In this document: positions 1 through 7,806 of the stretch, piece after piece
Position numbering within the stretch: position 1 is the stretch's first letter
How the letters are laid out: every line of letters begins with the position of its first letter
NCBI RefSeq assembly: GCF_003688995.1
Contig: NZ_PENI01000022.1
Span: 62,001-126,000 of the forward strand
Reading direction: 5' to 3'
From: Streptomyces shenzhenensis
Lineage (GTDB): Bacteria; Actinomycetota; Actinomycetes; Streptomycetales; Streptomycetaceae
DNA: 64,000 bases
Made by a program: the position numbers and the translations under genes
The notes under the pieces: generated by a model
Told to the model about the DNA's origin: nothing
Databases searched by the model: none
The model's input: only the letters and a program-made list of their open reading frames with translations

Positions 1-431
1 TCGTGGAACGCGTGGACCAGTTCCGCGTACCGGTCGGTGTCACCCGCCTGGACCGCCTCGTCGGCCTCGCGCATCGTGGCCTCCAGGCGGTCCACCTCCG
101 GCACCCGGCCGCGCAGGGCCAGCAGCCGGGCCGCGGCGCCCTCCAGCAGCTCCTTCATCTGGAAGAGTTCGGTGATCTCACGCCGTGACGGCACGGCGAC
201 GAACGTGCCGACCCGGGGCCGCACCTCCACCAGGCCCTCGATCTGCAGCTGTTTGAGCGCTTCACGGATCGGGGTCCGGCTGACGCCGAAGGTCTCCGAC
301 AGTGCCATCTCGGAAAGAGCGGAGCCCGGCCGCAGCTCACCGCTGATGATCATCTGGCGCAGCTCTTCGGCCACCCGGGCCTGCATGCTCTTCTGCTGCA
401 AGCGCTTGGGCGCGCCTGTGGGTCCTTGCAT
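1..431 (-). CDS. GntR/FCD-family transcriptional regulator (3' end cut by window edge)
   Basis: About 143 residues are visible from the ATG at 431; the C-terminus lies outside the window. Residues about 15-75 form a GntR winged helix (motifs GELRPGSALSE and GVSRTPIREAL), followed by the helical start of an FCD ligand domain. Proteins of this type usually repress catabolic genes and release DNA on binding an organic acid. The start codon sits about 8 bases after a plausible -10 (TAACGT, 440-445 complement) with no ribosome site, so the mRNA may be leaderless. A TGCCATGCAAG motif overlaps the start codon, suggesting autoregulation. The same motif occurs at the divergent promoters near 5100 and 5250, so this is the likely regulator of the neighbouring catabolic genes (inference). 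Confidence 0.88.
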   Translation of the reverse strand, partial: MQGPTGAPKRLQQKSMQARVAEELRQMIISGELRPGSALSEMALSETFGVSRTPIREALKQLQIEGLVEVRPRVGTFVAVPSRREITELFQMKELLEGAAARLLALRGRVPEVDRLEATMREADEAVQAGDTDRYAELVHAFH

Positions 432-500
432 GGCACATAACGTTAGCCAGAGCGGAAAGGCCGCGTCAACCTGCCCATACTCGCGTATCTGCCATGCAAG
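425..500 (-). promoter_or_regulatory. GntR gene promoter with two TGCCATGCAAG motifs
   Basis: On the minus strand there is a -35 TTGACG (464-469) and, after 18 bp, a -10 TAACGT (440-445). The motif TGCCATGCAAG lies at 425-435 (overlapping start site and ATG) and again, inverted relative to it, at 490-500, upstream of the -35. Two copies flanking a promoter fit looping or cooperative autorepression. Promoter calls are by eye. Confidence 0.5.
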
Positions 501-512
501 GGTCTTGAACGG

Positions 513-2003
513 TCACGACCGCAGGACGAACGGGTCGCCGACCGGCTCCTCACTCGTGTTGACCCACACGCTCTTCAGCCGCGTGTACTCCCGGATGGCC
601 TCCGTGCCGTGTTCGATGCCCGAGCCGCTGCTCTTGAACCCCGAGCGCGGCGACATCGGGGACATGGACCGGTAGGTGTTGGCCCACACGGTGCCCGCCT
701 CCAGCCGTGCCGCCATCCGGTGGACACGGTTGACGTCCCGGGTCCACACGCCTGCCGCGAGACCGTACGGCGAGTCGTTGGCGATGGCCAGCGCCTCCTC
801 CTCGGAGGCGAACGGCAGGACGGTGGCGACCGGCCCGAAGATCTCCTCCCGGCAGATGCGCATGGAGTTGTCCGTACCGGTGAAGACAGTGGGCGAGTAG
901 AACCAGCCGCCGAGGTCACCGGTGTCGGGACGGGCACCGCCGGCCACCACCTTGCCGCCCTCGGCGACCCCCAGCTCCACGTAGGACTCGACCTTGGCCA
1001 GCTGGTCCGCGAGCGCCAGCGGGCCCAGCTCCGTCGTCGCCACCAGCGGGTCGCCGATACGGATGGTCGCGGCCCGCGCGGTCACTCGCTCCAGCACCTC
1101 GTCGTACACGTCCCGGTGGACCAGGACCCGGCTGCCCGCCACGCACGTCTGGCCCGCGGCCGCGAAGACGCCCGCGATCACGCCCATGGACGCCGAGGCG
1201 AGATCGGCGTCGGGGAAGACGATGTTCGGTGACTTTCCGCCCAGTTCGAGGGTGCAGCGGACGAGGCGGTCGGCGCAGGTGCGGGCGATACGGCGGCCCG
1301 TCTCGGTGGAGCCGGTGAAGGTCACCTTGGCCACGTCCGGGTGCTCGGTCAGCGGGGCGCCGGCCGTGGCGCCGAAGCCGGTCACCACATTGACCACGCC
1401 CGGCGGGAATCCGGCCTTCTCGAACAGCGGGGCCAGCGCCAGCAGGGAGGCCGAGGTGTGCTCGGACGGCTTGACGACCATCGTGTTGCCGGCGGCGAGC
1501 GCGGGCGCGACCTTGGTGGCGGTGAGGAGAAGGGGCGAGTTCCAGGGGGTGATGGCGCCGACCACGCCGACCGGCTCGCGCAGGGTGTAGTTGAGCAGCT
1601 CGCGGCTCATGCCGGGGACGACCTCGCCGTGGATCTTGTCGGCGAGTCCGGCGTAGTAGTGGAAGTACTCGGGCAGACCGGCCAGTTGGGCGCGCATCTC
1701 GCGCAGCAGCTTGCCGTTGTCGAGGGTCTCGGTGCGGGCCAGCTCCTCGGCGTGCTCGCCGATCAGATCCGCGAGGTTGCGCAGCAGGCGGCCGCGGCGG
1801 GTCTGGCTGAGGTCTCGCCAGCGGGCGTCCTCGAACGCCGTGCGCGCGGCGGCCACCGCGCGCTCGACATCGGCGGCCGTGCCGTCGGCGGCCGTGTACC
1901 ACGCCAGGCCCGTGGTCGGGTTGACGCTCTCGAAGTAGGCGCCGGACGCGGGGGCCACCCACTCGCCGGCGATGTAGTGCTGGTGATGCGGCAGGGTGCT
2001 CAT
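513..2003 (-). CDS. NAD(P)-dependent aldehyde dehydrogenase
   Basis: This 496-residue protein has the usual length of an ALDH-superfamily enzyme, which oxidises an aldehyde to the acid in the cytoplasm. The general base Glu253 (in LELGGKSP) and nucleophile Cys287 (in GQTCVAG) are present with the typical 34-residue spacing. The cofactor motif around TPWNSP, the FTGSTETG Rossmann segment and the C-terminal EEIFGPV motif are also present. The ATG at 2003 overlaps the stop of the upstream hydrolase (ATGA), so it is the last gene of a translationally coupled five-gene operon. It probably finishes the pathway by oxidising a semialdehyde released by ring cleavage; the substrate cannot be read from sequence. 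Confidence 0.93.
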   Translation of the reverse strand: MSTLPHHQHYIAGEWVAPASGAYFESVNPTTGLAWYTAADGTAADVERAVAAARTAFEDARWRDLSQTRRGRLLRNLADLIGEHAEELARTETLDNGKLLREMRAQLAGLPEYFHYYAGLADKIHGEVVPGMSRELLNYTLREPVGVVGAITPWNSPLLLTATKVAPALAAGNTMVVKPSEHTSASLLALAPLFEKAGFPPGVVNVVTGFGATAGAPLTEHPDVAKVTFTGSTETGRRIARTCADRLVRCTLELGGKSPNIVFPDADLASASMGVIAGVFAAAGQTCVAGSRVLVHRDVYDEVLERVTARAATIRIGDPLVATTELGPLALADQLAKVESYVELGVAEGGKVVAGGARPDTGDLGGWFYSPTVFTGTDNSMRICREEIFGPVATVLPFASEEEALAIANDSPYGLAAGVWTRDVNRVHRMAARLEAGTVWANTYRSMSPMSPRSGFKSSGSGIEHGTEAIREYTRLKSVWVNTSEEPVGDPFVLRS

Positions 2004-2806
2004 GCGGGATGACTCTCCTGTGCGATCCGTGCGGTCGGTCCGGTGTGCCGGACGATCGCTTCGGTGAGGGCTTCCGGACGCTCCAGCGGCAGCAGATGGC
2101 GTGCCCCGGGAACGACTGTCGCACGGCCCTTCGGGATGCGTGAGGCCAGTCGGCGGGACATCTCCGGTGTCGAACCCGGATCGTCGGCGCCGGTCACCGC
2201 CAGGGTGGGGGCCGTGATCCGCGGCAGCGCCGGCCACAGCGTCGCGTCTGCCGTGGCGAAGACGTCGTAGCAGGCGAGATAGGAGGCCCGGTCGTTGCTC
2301 AGCAGCCGGTGCAGGACCGCCTCGGCCAGCGCCGGATCCTGCTGTCGCCACTGGGGCGAGAACCACCTGTCGACGGCCGCGCGTGCCGAGCCGGCGAAGT
2401 CCTCGTTCGCCTTCTCCCGGCGCAGTGCCACGGCGGCCCGCTCCTGCTGCGACCGGCCGGCGACCGAGCTGACCAGGGTGAGTGAGGCCGTCATGGCCGG
2501 CCGCACGAGCGCCAGCTGCTGGGCGACGAGCGCTCCCAGGGAGAAGCCCACGACATGCGCGGGTTCCGCCAGGAGCGCCCCGACGTCGGCCGCGAGCTCC
2601 TCCAGGGTCGTGCCGGGCGCGGCGGGCGGCGAGCCGCCGTGGCCGCGCAGGTCGACCACGGTGACACGGCAGGACGCTGCCAGTGCGGGCAGACAGCGGT
2701 CCCACATCGCCCGGTCCAGTCCCACCCCGTGCAGCAGCACGAGGTGGGGGCCGCTGCCGTAGGAGGCATGGCTCAGCTGAACCGGGGTGTTGCCCGGACC
2801 GGTCAT
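2000..2806 (-). CDS. alpha/beta hydrolase (enol-lactonase/RutD-like)
   Basis: This is a 268-residue single-domain alpha/beta hydrolase. It shows the oxyanion-hole segment LLHGVGLD, the strand motif VVDLRGHGGS and the nucleophile elbow GFSLGALVAQ with a catalytic Ser. A late acid (VTGADDPG) and a terminal His (GARHLLPLE) complete the triad. Its architecture is that of 3-oxoadipate enol-lactonases and of RutD-type aminoacrylate hydrolases. It overlaps both neighbours by four bases, so it is made together with the DUF1185 proteins and the dehydrogenase. The likely role is hydrolysis of a ring-opened or unstable intermediate (inference). Confidence 0.9.
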   Translation of the reverse strand: MTGPGNTPVQLSHASYGSGPHLVLLHGVGLDRAMWDRCLPALAASCRVTVVDLRGHGGSPPAAPGTTLEELAADVGALLAEPAHVVGFSLGALVAQQLALVRPAMTASLTLVSSVAGRSQQERAAVALRREKANEDFAGSARAAVDRWFSPQWRQQDPALAEAVLHRLLSNDRASYLACYDVFATADATLWPALPRITAPTLAVTGADDPGSTPEMSRRLASRIPKGRATVVPGARHLLPLERPEALTEAIVRHTGPTARIAQESHPA

Positions 2807-3354
2807 CGTTCCGTGGACAGAGGGGCCAGCCGGGCCTGCGGGCGCCCCTGGGCGGCCGCCGCGAGCCCGATCACGATCTCGTCGGCGCGGGGACCGTCCG
2901 GTACCCGGACCTCGATGGTCTGGTGGTGCGAGCGGATGGTCGCGTCGGTGATGTGCTTGAGCGGAATGTCGAAGACCGTACCGGCCGCCGCGCGCTTCTC
3001 CACGGCCGGGAGCAGCGTGGTCGCGTCGGCCGCCGTGCGGAAGTGGTCGCCGAACTTGAGGGTGTGGATGAGCGCGCTGCCGTGCTCGATCTCGCCGTCG
3101 AGACCCACGATGGCGGCCTTGCCGTACGCCTCGACCGGGGCGGCGAGCGCCTCGACCACGCGCGGCGCCAGCAGCTCTCCGAGCTTGGGCGCGACCTCGT
3201 CGATGCCGGGGAGGAGGTCCTCGACGAAGCCCTGTCCCGCCCAGGGGTTCTCGATCACGGCGAGCACCACCGCCGTACGGGCCGGCGGGTCGACCGGGCG
3301 GCCTCCCTCGGTGTGGATGTCCTCGGTGCAGGTGATGATCTTACGGACGTTCAT
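2803..3354 (-). CDS. AA_synth/DUF1185-family protein, copy 1
   Basis: This 183-residue protein belongs to the family called amino acid synthesis (DUF1185), whose biochemical role is not established. The signature segments are NPWAGQGFVEDL near residue 38, the core YGKAAIVGLDGEIEHGSALIHT at about 78-99 (quoted in part), and a C-terminal RADEIVIGLA. It is a clear paralogue of the next gene upstream (shared KAA.VGLDGEIEHG.ALIHT pattern). Start and stop both overlap neighbours by four bases. A tandem pair could form a heteromer (inference). Placement between monooxygenase and hydrolase suggests it acts on a ring-oxidised intermediate. Confidence 0.88.
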   Translation of the reverse strand: MNVRKIITCTEDIHTEGGRPVDPPARTAVVLAVIENPWAGQGFVEDLLPGIDEVAPKLGELLAPRVVEALAAPVEAYGKAAIVGLDGEIEHGSALIHTLKFGDHFRTAADATTLLPAVEKRAAAGTVFDIPLKHITDATIRSHHQTIEVRVPDGPRADEIVIGLAAAAQGRPQARLAPLSTER

Positions 3355-3947
3355 CGGGCGTTCTCCAGGTCGGCGAGGCGGACGGCGGGGTCGGTGCGGC
3401 GGTCCCCGATCCGGGCGTTGGGACGCGGCCCGCAGGACGCGGCGGCGATCACGACGATCTCGTCGCGGCGGGGCGCATCGGGGATCCGGATCTGGACCGT
3501 CTGGTAGTGGGAGCGGGTCGCGGCGGCCGTCTTGTGCCACAGCGGCACGGTCAGTGGCTCGCCCGCGGGCAGCCGGTCGTCGCTGAACACAATGATCGAC
3601 GTGCCCTCGGTGAGTTCCCGCAGGACGTTGCCGAAGTACGGGGTGTGGATCAGCGCCGCGCCGTGTTCGATCTCCCCGTCAAGGCCGACCACGGCCGCCT
3701 TTCCGAAGGCCTCGATCCGGTCGACGCCGCCCAGTGTCTCGATCACCCGGCCGGCCAGCAGCCGACCCAGTTCCGGGGCGACGGTCTCGACCTCGGGCTG
3801 CAGGTCGGCGACGAAGCCGCGCCCGGCCCACGGGTTGCGGATCACCGCCGCGGCCGTGGCCCGCCGCACCGGTGTGGCGACCGGGCGGCCGAGTTCCAGC
3901 AGGACCTCGTCGACGACGGTCACCACCTTCCGCACAAGGCCGCTCAT
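3351..3947 (-). CDS. AA_synth/DUF1185-family protein, copy 2
   Basis: This 198-residue paralogue of the downstream gene carries the same landmarks: NPWAGRGFVADLQ, FGKAAVVGLDGEIEHG and a C-terminal RRDEIVVIAAA. It has an extra segment after ALIHTPYFG, including SDDRLPAGEP, and a longer tail. The ATG at 3947 overlaps the stop of the LLM gene. Divergence between the copies is large enough that they are probably not functionally redundant. No catalytic residues can be assigned, because the family chemistry is unknown to me. Confidence 0.88.
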   Translation of the reverse strand: MSGLVRKVVTVVDEVLLELGRPVATPVRRATAAAVIRNPWAGRGFVADLQPEVETVAPELGRLLAGRVIETLGGVDRIEAFGKAAVVGLDGEIEHGAALIHTPYFGNVLRELTEGTSIIVFSDDRLPAGEPLTVPLWHKTAAATRSHYQTVQIRIPDAPRRDEIVVIAAASCGPRPNARIGDRRTDPAVRLADLENAR

Positions 3948-5068
3948 GCGGTGAACTCCGGCATGACCTTCTCCGCGAACAGCTCCAGGCTGCGCATCGC
4001 CCTGCGGTGCGGGAGCCCGGGGTGCGTGGTCCACAACAGCAGATGTTCGAGGCCCAGTTCGTCGCGCAGTTCCGCGATCTTCTCGGCGACATACTCCGGC
4101 GTGCCGACCAGCAGGTTGCGCCCGTGCAGGAAGTCGAAGGACAGCTGGTGCGCATCGGTGAGCTGCTCGCCGGCCTCCATCATGTTGCTCAGCCCGCGCC
4201 AGTGCATGATCCAGCGGTACGTCGTCATCAGCGCCTCCTCGAACTCGGCGCGGGCCTGCTCCATGGTGTCGGCGACGTAGACGTCCCGGACCAGGCCGAT
4301 GCCCTCGCCGAGCGCGTACTCGCGGCCGGACGCCGCACTCGCCGTGGCACGGTACAGCTCGAAGCGTTCCTTGAGCGCCGACACCGGCGGCAGCCAGAAC
4401 ATGCCCTGGACGCCGTCCGCGGCCGCGGCCTGGATCGAGCGGGGGCTGTCGATCACCTGCCACAGCGGCGGGTGCGGACGCTGCAGCGGGAACGGCGTGA
4501 CCTGCATCTTCGTGATCACGCCTGCGGCGGTGTAGTCGTCCGTGGCAGGCGAGAGCGGGTGGTTCCACCGCACTCCGGGGGCGGGGAACTCGTAGAAGCG
4601 GCCCTTGTGCGAGAAGAACTCGCCGCTCCACGCCTTGCGCAGGATCTCCACGGTCTCGTCGTAGAGCGCCCGGTTCTGCTCCTGGTCGCGGGGGTCGGCG
4701 AGCGCGTTGAGGTTGAGCGCCTCCCGGCCGTACAGTCCGCGGCCGAGGCCGACCTCGACGCGGCCGCCGGAGAGCTGGTCGAGCATCGCGATGTCCTCGG
4801 CGAGCCGCAGGGGGTGCCAGAAAGTCGCGATGTTCGCGGCCTGACCGATGCGGATGCGCTCGGTGCGGGCGGCGATGTCGGCTCCCATGAGGACCGGGTT
4901 CGGCGTGATCTCGATCGCCTCATGCCCGAAATGGTGCTCCGTGTACCAGGTGGACCAGAAACCGGCGCTTTCCGCCTGAATCGCGAACTCCCTGGCCTCA
5001 TCCATGACTTGGGCGTACTCGCCGAGCCGTCCGGGAGCTCCCAGGTTGTGGAAGATCGAGAACCTCAT
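3944..5068 (-). CDS. LLM-class flavin-dependent monooxygenase
   Basis: This luciferase-like TIM-barrel protein of about 374 residues starts MRFSIFHNLG. Landmarks are STWYTEHHFG (substrate/flavin pocket), RIRIGQAANI and GLGRGLYGRE. Such enzymes use reduced FMN and oxygen to oxidise small molecules, and need a partner flavin reductase, which the divergent gene supplies. I chose the ATG at 5068 because an AAAGGG ribosome site precedes it and it gives the family-typical N-terminus. An in-frame ATG at 5098 would add ten residues and would fit leaderless initiation. It is the first gene of the operon running to 513 and probably performs the initial oxidation. Confidence 0.9.
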   Translation of the reverse strand: MRFSIFHNLGAPGRLGEYAQVMDEAREFAIQAESAGFWSTWYTEHHFGHEAIEITPNPVLMGADIAARTERIRIGQAANIATFWHPLRLAEDIAMLDQLSGGRVEVGLGRGLYGREALNLNALADPRDQEQNRALYDETVEILRKAWSGEFFSHKGRFYEFPAPGVRWNHPLSPATDDYTAAGVITKMQVTPFPLQRPHPPLWQVIDSPRSIQAAAADGVQGMFWLPPVSALKERFELYRATASAASGREYALGEGIGLVRDVYVADTMEQARAEFEEALMTTYRWIMHWRGLSNMMEAGEQLTDAHQLSFDFLHGRNLLVGTPEYVAEKIAELRDELGLEHLLLWTTHPGLPHRRAMRSLELFAEKVMPEFTA

Positions 5069-5092
5069 CGCTGGCCCTTTCTGTTCCGACTG

Positions 5093-5135
5093 TGCCATGC
5101 AAGCGAGCGTAGGAGCGTCAAATGAGGCGCGTCAA
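5093..5135 (-). promoter_or_regulatory. Promoter and GntR-type motif of the LLM operon
   Basis: On the minus strand there is a -35 TTGACG (5130-5135), an 18-bp spacer and a -10 TACGCT (5106-5111). A perfect TGCCATGCAAG motif (5093-5103) follows directly and covers the expected start site. A repressor bound there would block initiation. The arrangement matches the promoter at 440-469. Confidence 0.5.
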
Positions 5136-5214
5136 GGTTCGTTCCTGCGAAGCGACACTGACCTCTGCCTTTGATGCGGCACCACGGAATATCAGGAACC
5201 TCCTGCACGAAGTG

Positions 5215-5258
5215 TTGACACCACCAGACCCCCTGCCTACCGTCCTCTGCCATACAAG
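5215..5258 (+). promoter_or_regulatory. Promoter and GntR-type motif of the flavin reductase/permease genes
   Basis: A consensus -35 TTGACA (5215-5220), a 17-bp spacer and a -10 TACCGT (5238-5243) are followed by TGCCATACAAG (5248-5258). That motif differs by one base from the three perfect copies. The motif again lies over the expected +1. The layout predicts co-repression of both divergent operons by the GntR protein. Confidence 0.5.
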
Positions 5259-5279
5259 AGCTCGACCGATGGGATCGTT

Positions 5280-6221
5280 ATGAGCCGCACCGTTGATCGC
5301 GCCGTCACTCCCTCAGATCGCGTATCCCGGGTCCGCGACGCCTGGCGGGCCGCCTGGGACCAGGGGCAGGTGGACGCGCTGGATGAGCTGCTGGGCCCCT
5401 CCTACATCCGCCGCCGCGGTCCCGCCGGCACCCCTTCACTGGGCCGCGAGCAGTTCAAGGACTCCATCCGCGCCGTGCGCGAGGCATTCCCGGACCTGCG
5501 CACCGAGATCGAGGAGATCGTCGAGCAGGGCGAGCGTCTGGCGATCCGCTGGCACAGCACCGGCCGGCACACCGGCGCCTTCCTCGGTGTCCCGCCCACC
5601 GGAAGGCCGGTCGAGGTCTCCGGCGCCACCTTCGCCCGCTTCGAGGGGTCCGCGGTGGCCGAGGAGTGGGTGACCTTCGACTCCCGGCAACTGCTCGAAG
5701 CGCTCGGGATCATCACCACCGCACAGGAGGCCGCCGTGGACTCGGCCCTGGTCCGCGGTGTGCACCGCAAGTTCATCACCGGAGTCACGGTGGTGACCAC
5801 GGACGATGACGGCGCCCCCAGGGGCCTGGCGGTCAACGCGTTCTCGAGCATCTCGCTCGATCCGCCGATGGTGCTGGTCTGCGTCCAGCGCAGCTCCGCC
5901 ACCCATCCCGCGCTGCACCGGGCGAGCCACCTCGGCATCAGCATCCTTGCGGCCGATCAGCTCGATGTGGCGAAGGCCTTCGCCGGCAAGGGCGACGACA
6001 AGTTCGCCACGGTCTCCTGGACGCCCGGCGCCTTCGGTGCCCCGCTGATCGACGGCTCCTGCGCCCAGTTGGAGGTCGAGATCGGCCAGCGGCTGGAGGC
6101 GGGCAGCCACACGGTCTTCACCGGCCGGGTGGTCTCGGCCCGCCACGACGATCTCGCCCCGCTTGTCTACAGCGGCGGGGGCTTCTTCGACATCTCGCAC
6201 ACGGCGCCACTGCCGTGGTGA
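5280..6221 (+). CDS. SnoaL-like domain fused to flavin reductase
   Basis: This 313-residue protein has two domains. Residues about 10-145 form a SnoaL-like alpha+beta fold (ester-cyclase type; EEWVTFDS at its end). Residues about 155-313 form an FMN-binding split-barrel flavin reductase (GVTVVTTDDDG, NAFSSISLDPPMVLVC, LIDGSCAQLE, a GGGFFD end). The reductase half would supply FMNH2 to the divergent LLM monooxygenase. The N-terminal half may bind or isomerise the unstable product (inference). Fusion of these two folds is not the usual arrangement. The ATG at 5280 has only a weak GGGATC ribosome site. Confidence 0.88.
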   Translation: MSRTVDRAVTPSDRVSRVRDAWRAAWDQGQVDALDELLGPSYIRRRGPAGTPSLGREQFKDSIRAVREAFPDLRTEIEEIVEQGERLAIRWHSTGRHTGAFLGVPPTGRPVEVSGATFARFEGSAVAEEWVTFDSRQLLEALGIITTAQEAAVDSALVRGVHRKFITGVTVVTTDDDGAPRGLAVNAFSSISLDPPMVLVCVQRSSATHPALHRASHLGISILAADQLDVAKAFAGKGDDKFATVSWTPGAFGAPLIDGSCAQLEVEIGQRLEAGSHTVFTGRVVSARHDDLAPLVYSGGGFFDISHTAPLPW

Positions 6222-6255
6222 CTCCTCCTCACCGCAGATCAGTCAGGAGTACGGC

Positions 6256-7725
6256 ATGACCCATGACTCCCTGCCACCGGTCCCCTCGGCCCCGGTCTCC
6301 CCGGCGCCGGTCTACGGCAGCGCGGTCACCAAGGTCGAGCCCTTCGGGGTCGACCACATCCCCGACAACGAGCGGCACGGCAAACCCAGTTCGCAGTTCT
6401 TCGTCTGGTTCGCCGCCGGACTGAACTTTCCCATCATCCTGCTCGGCTTCAGCGCGGCCCGGTTCGGACTGAGCTTCCCGGCCGCCGTCACCGCCATCGT
6501 CATCGGGGCGGCCCTGGGCTCCCTGCTCATGGCCGTGATGTCCCGGATGGGCGTACGACTCGGTGTGCCGCAGCAGATCCAGGCCCGTGGACCGCTCGGC
6601 TTCTACGGCAACTTCCTGCCCGTCGCCTACATCAACGTCTTCGCCGGCATCGGCTGGGCGTCCGTGACGGTCATCCTCGGCGGCAAGGCGTTCGCCGGGC
6701 TGACCCACCTGCCGTTCTGGCTGTGCGCAGGGCTGCTGACACTGGTCGAGCTGGTGGTCGCCGTCTACGGCTACAACATGATCAACTACCTCCAGAAGGT
6801 GCTGACCTACGTCCTGACGCCGCTGTTCGTGCTGATCACCGTGGTTGCGGTCGTGCGCGGCGGAAGCGTCTTCCACGCCGACGCCCACGCACCGGGATAC
6901 ATCGGCTCCACCGGCGGCCTGGTCACCCTCGGCGGCTGGTTCCTTTCCTTCCTCGTGGCCTGGGCGCCCTTCGCCTCGGACTACTCCCGCTATCTCCCGG
7001 ACACCCCGGAGGTGGTCAGGCGCACCGCCTGGTACACCGGCCTGGGCAACTTCGTCACCATCTGCTGGCTCGGCATCCTGGGCGTGGTCGTCGGCGGCAG
7101 CGCGACCAGCTCCGACTCGATCACCGCCCTGCACCAGATCGCCGGCCCGTTCGCCGTTCCCGCCCTGCTCGCGGTCGGCCTCTCGGCACTGGCACAGAAC
7201 TTCCTCAACGTCTACGGCGGTGCCATCTCCGTCCAGACCCTGAAGGTACCGGTCACCCGCGCCCAGGCCGTCACGGGCATCTGTGTGCTGGCGTACGCCC
7301 TCAGCCTGTGGGGCGAGTCCGGGACCGAGGCCAAGTTCAAGGTCTTCCTCAATCTCACCGCGTACTTCATCGCCCCCTTCGCCGCGGTGCTGCTCCTCGA
7401 CTACTACCTGGGCGGCCGTTCCGACGCGCGCCGCATCCCCGAACTCTACGACCGCTCCCGCGTGTTGGGCTGGGGCTTCGTCGCGTGGACGGGCGGTGTC
7501 GCGGCGTCCGTGCCGTTCTGGCAGTCCGACCTGTACACCGGGCCGTTCGCGGCGGCCCACCCGGGCGCCGGTGACCTCAGCATGTTCGTGGCGGCCGGCG
7601 CGGGCGCGGTCCTCTACCTGCTGACCTACCGGCTCACATCGCTCTGGGTGAAGGACACCGCCGGGCCACACCACTCCTCAGCCGAACCCGATCCCTCCAG
7701 GGCGGTGGCCTCACACACGCACTGA
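6256..7725 (+). CDS. NCS1-family nucleobase/cation permease
   Basis: This 489-residue membrane protein has about 12 hydrophobic segments and cytosine/purine permease landmarks: PSSQFFVWFAAGLNFPI, GVPQQIQARGPLGFYGN and the loop APFASDYSRYLP. NCS1 members import nucleobases, hydantoins, thiamine precursors or similar N-heterocycles by cation symport. A CAGGAG ribosome site lies 6 bases before the ATG at 6256. It follows the flavin reductase by 34 bases and probably shares its transcript. It is the best hint that the substrate of this locus is an N-heterocycle. Confidence 0.92.
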   Translation: MTHDSLPPVPSAPVSPAPVYGSAVTKVEPFGVDHIPDNERHGKPSSQFFVWFAAGLNFPIILLGFSAARFGLSFPAAVTAIVIGAALGSLLMAVMSRMGVRLGVPQQIQARGPLGFYGNFLPVAYINVFAGIGWASVTVILGGKAFAGLTHLPFWLCAGLLTLVELVVAVYGYNMINYLQKVLTYVLTPLFVLITVVAVVRGGSVFHADAHAPGYIGSTGGLVTLGGWFLSFLVAWAPFASDYSRYLPDTPEVVRRTAWYTGLGNFVTICWLGILGVVVGGSATSSDSITALHQIAGPFAVPALLAVGLSALAQNFLNVYGGAISVQTLKVPVTRAQAVTGICVLAYALSLWGESGTEAKFKVFLNLTAYFIAPFAAVLLLDYYLGGRSDARRIPELYDRSRVLGWGFVAWTGGVAASVPFWQSDLYTGPFAAAHPGAGDLSMFVAAGAGAVLYLLTYRLTSLWVKDTAGPHHSSAEPDPSRAVASHTH

Positions 7726-7740
7726 CGAGCCGTCACCTCG

Positions 7741-7772
7741 CATGCGGCGCCCGCGCATTCGGGCGCCGCATG
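7741..7772. terminator. Bidirectional terminator between convergent genes
   Basis: A perfect 13-bp stem (CATGCGGCGCCCG at 7741-7753 with its complement at 7760-7772) with a 6-base loop lies between the stops at 7725 (+) and 7807 (-). It has no U-run, as is common in streptomycetes. Confidence 0.8.
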
Positions 7773-7806
7773 TCGGGCTGCCGAGGACGAGGACCGGAGC
7801 TTGCGC

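Noticed and set aside
2003..2705. Longer start for the aldehyde dehydrogenase adding some 230 residues
   Set aside because: The extension is out-of-frame translation of the hydrolase gene; the ATG at 2003 gives the normal family N-terminus and couples to the upstream stop.
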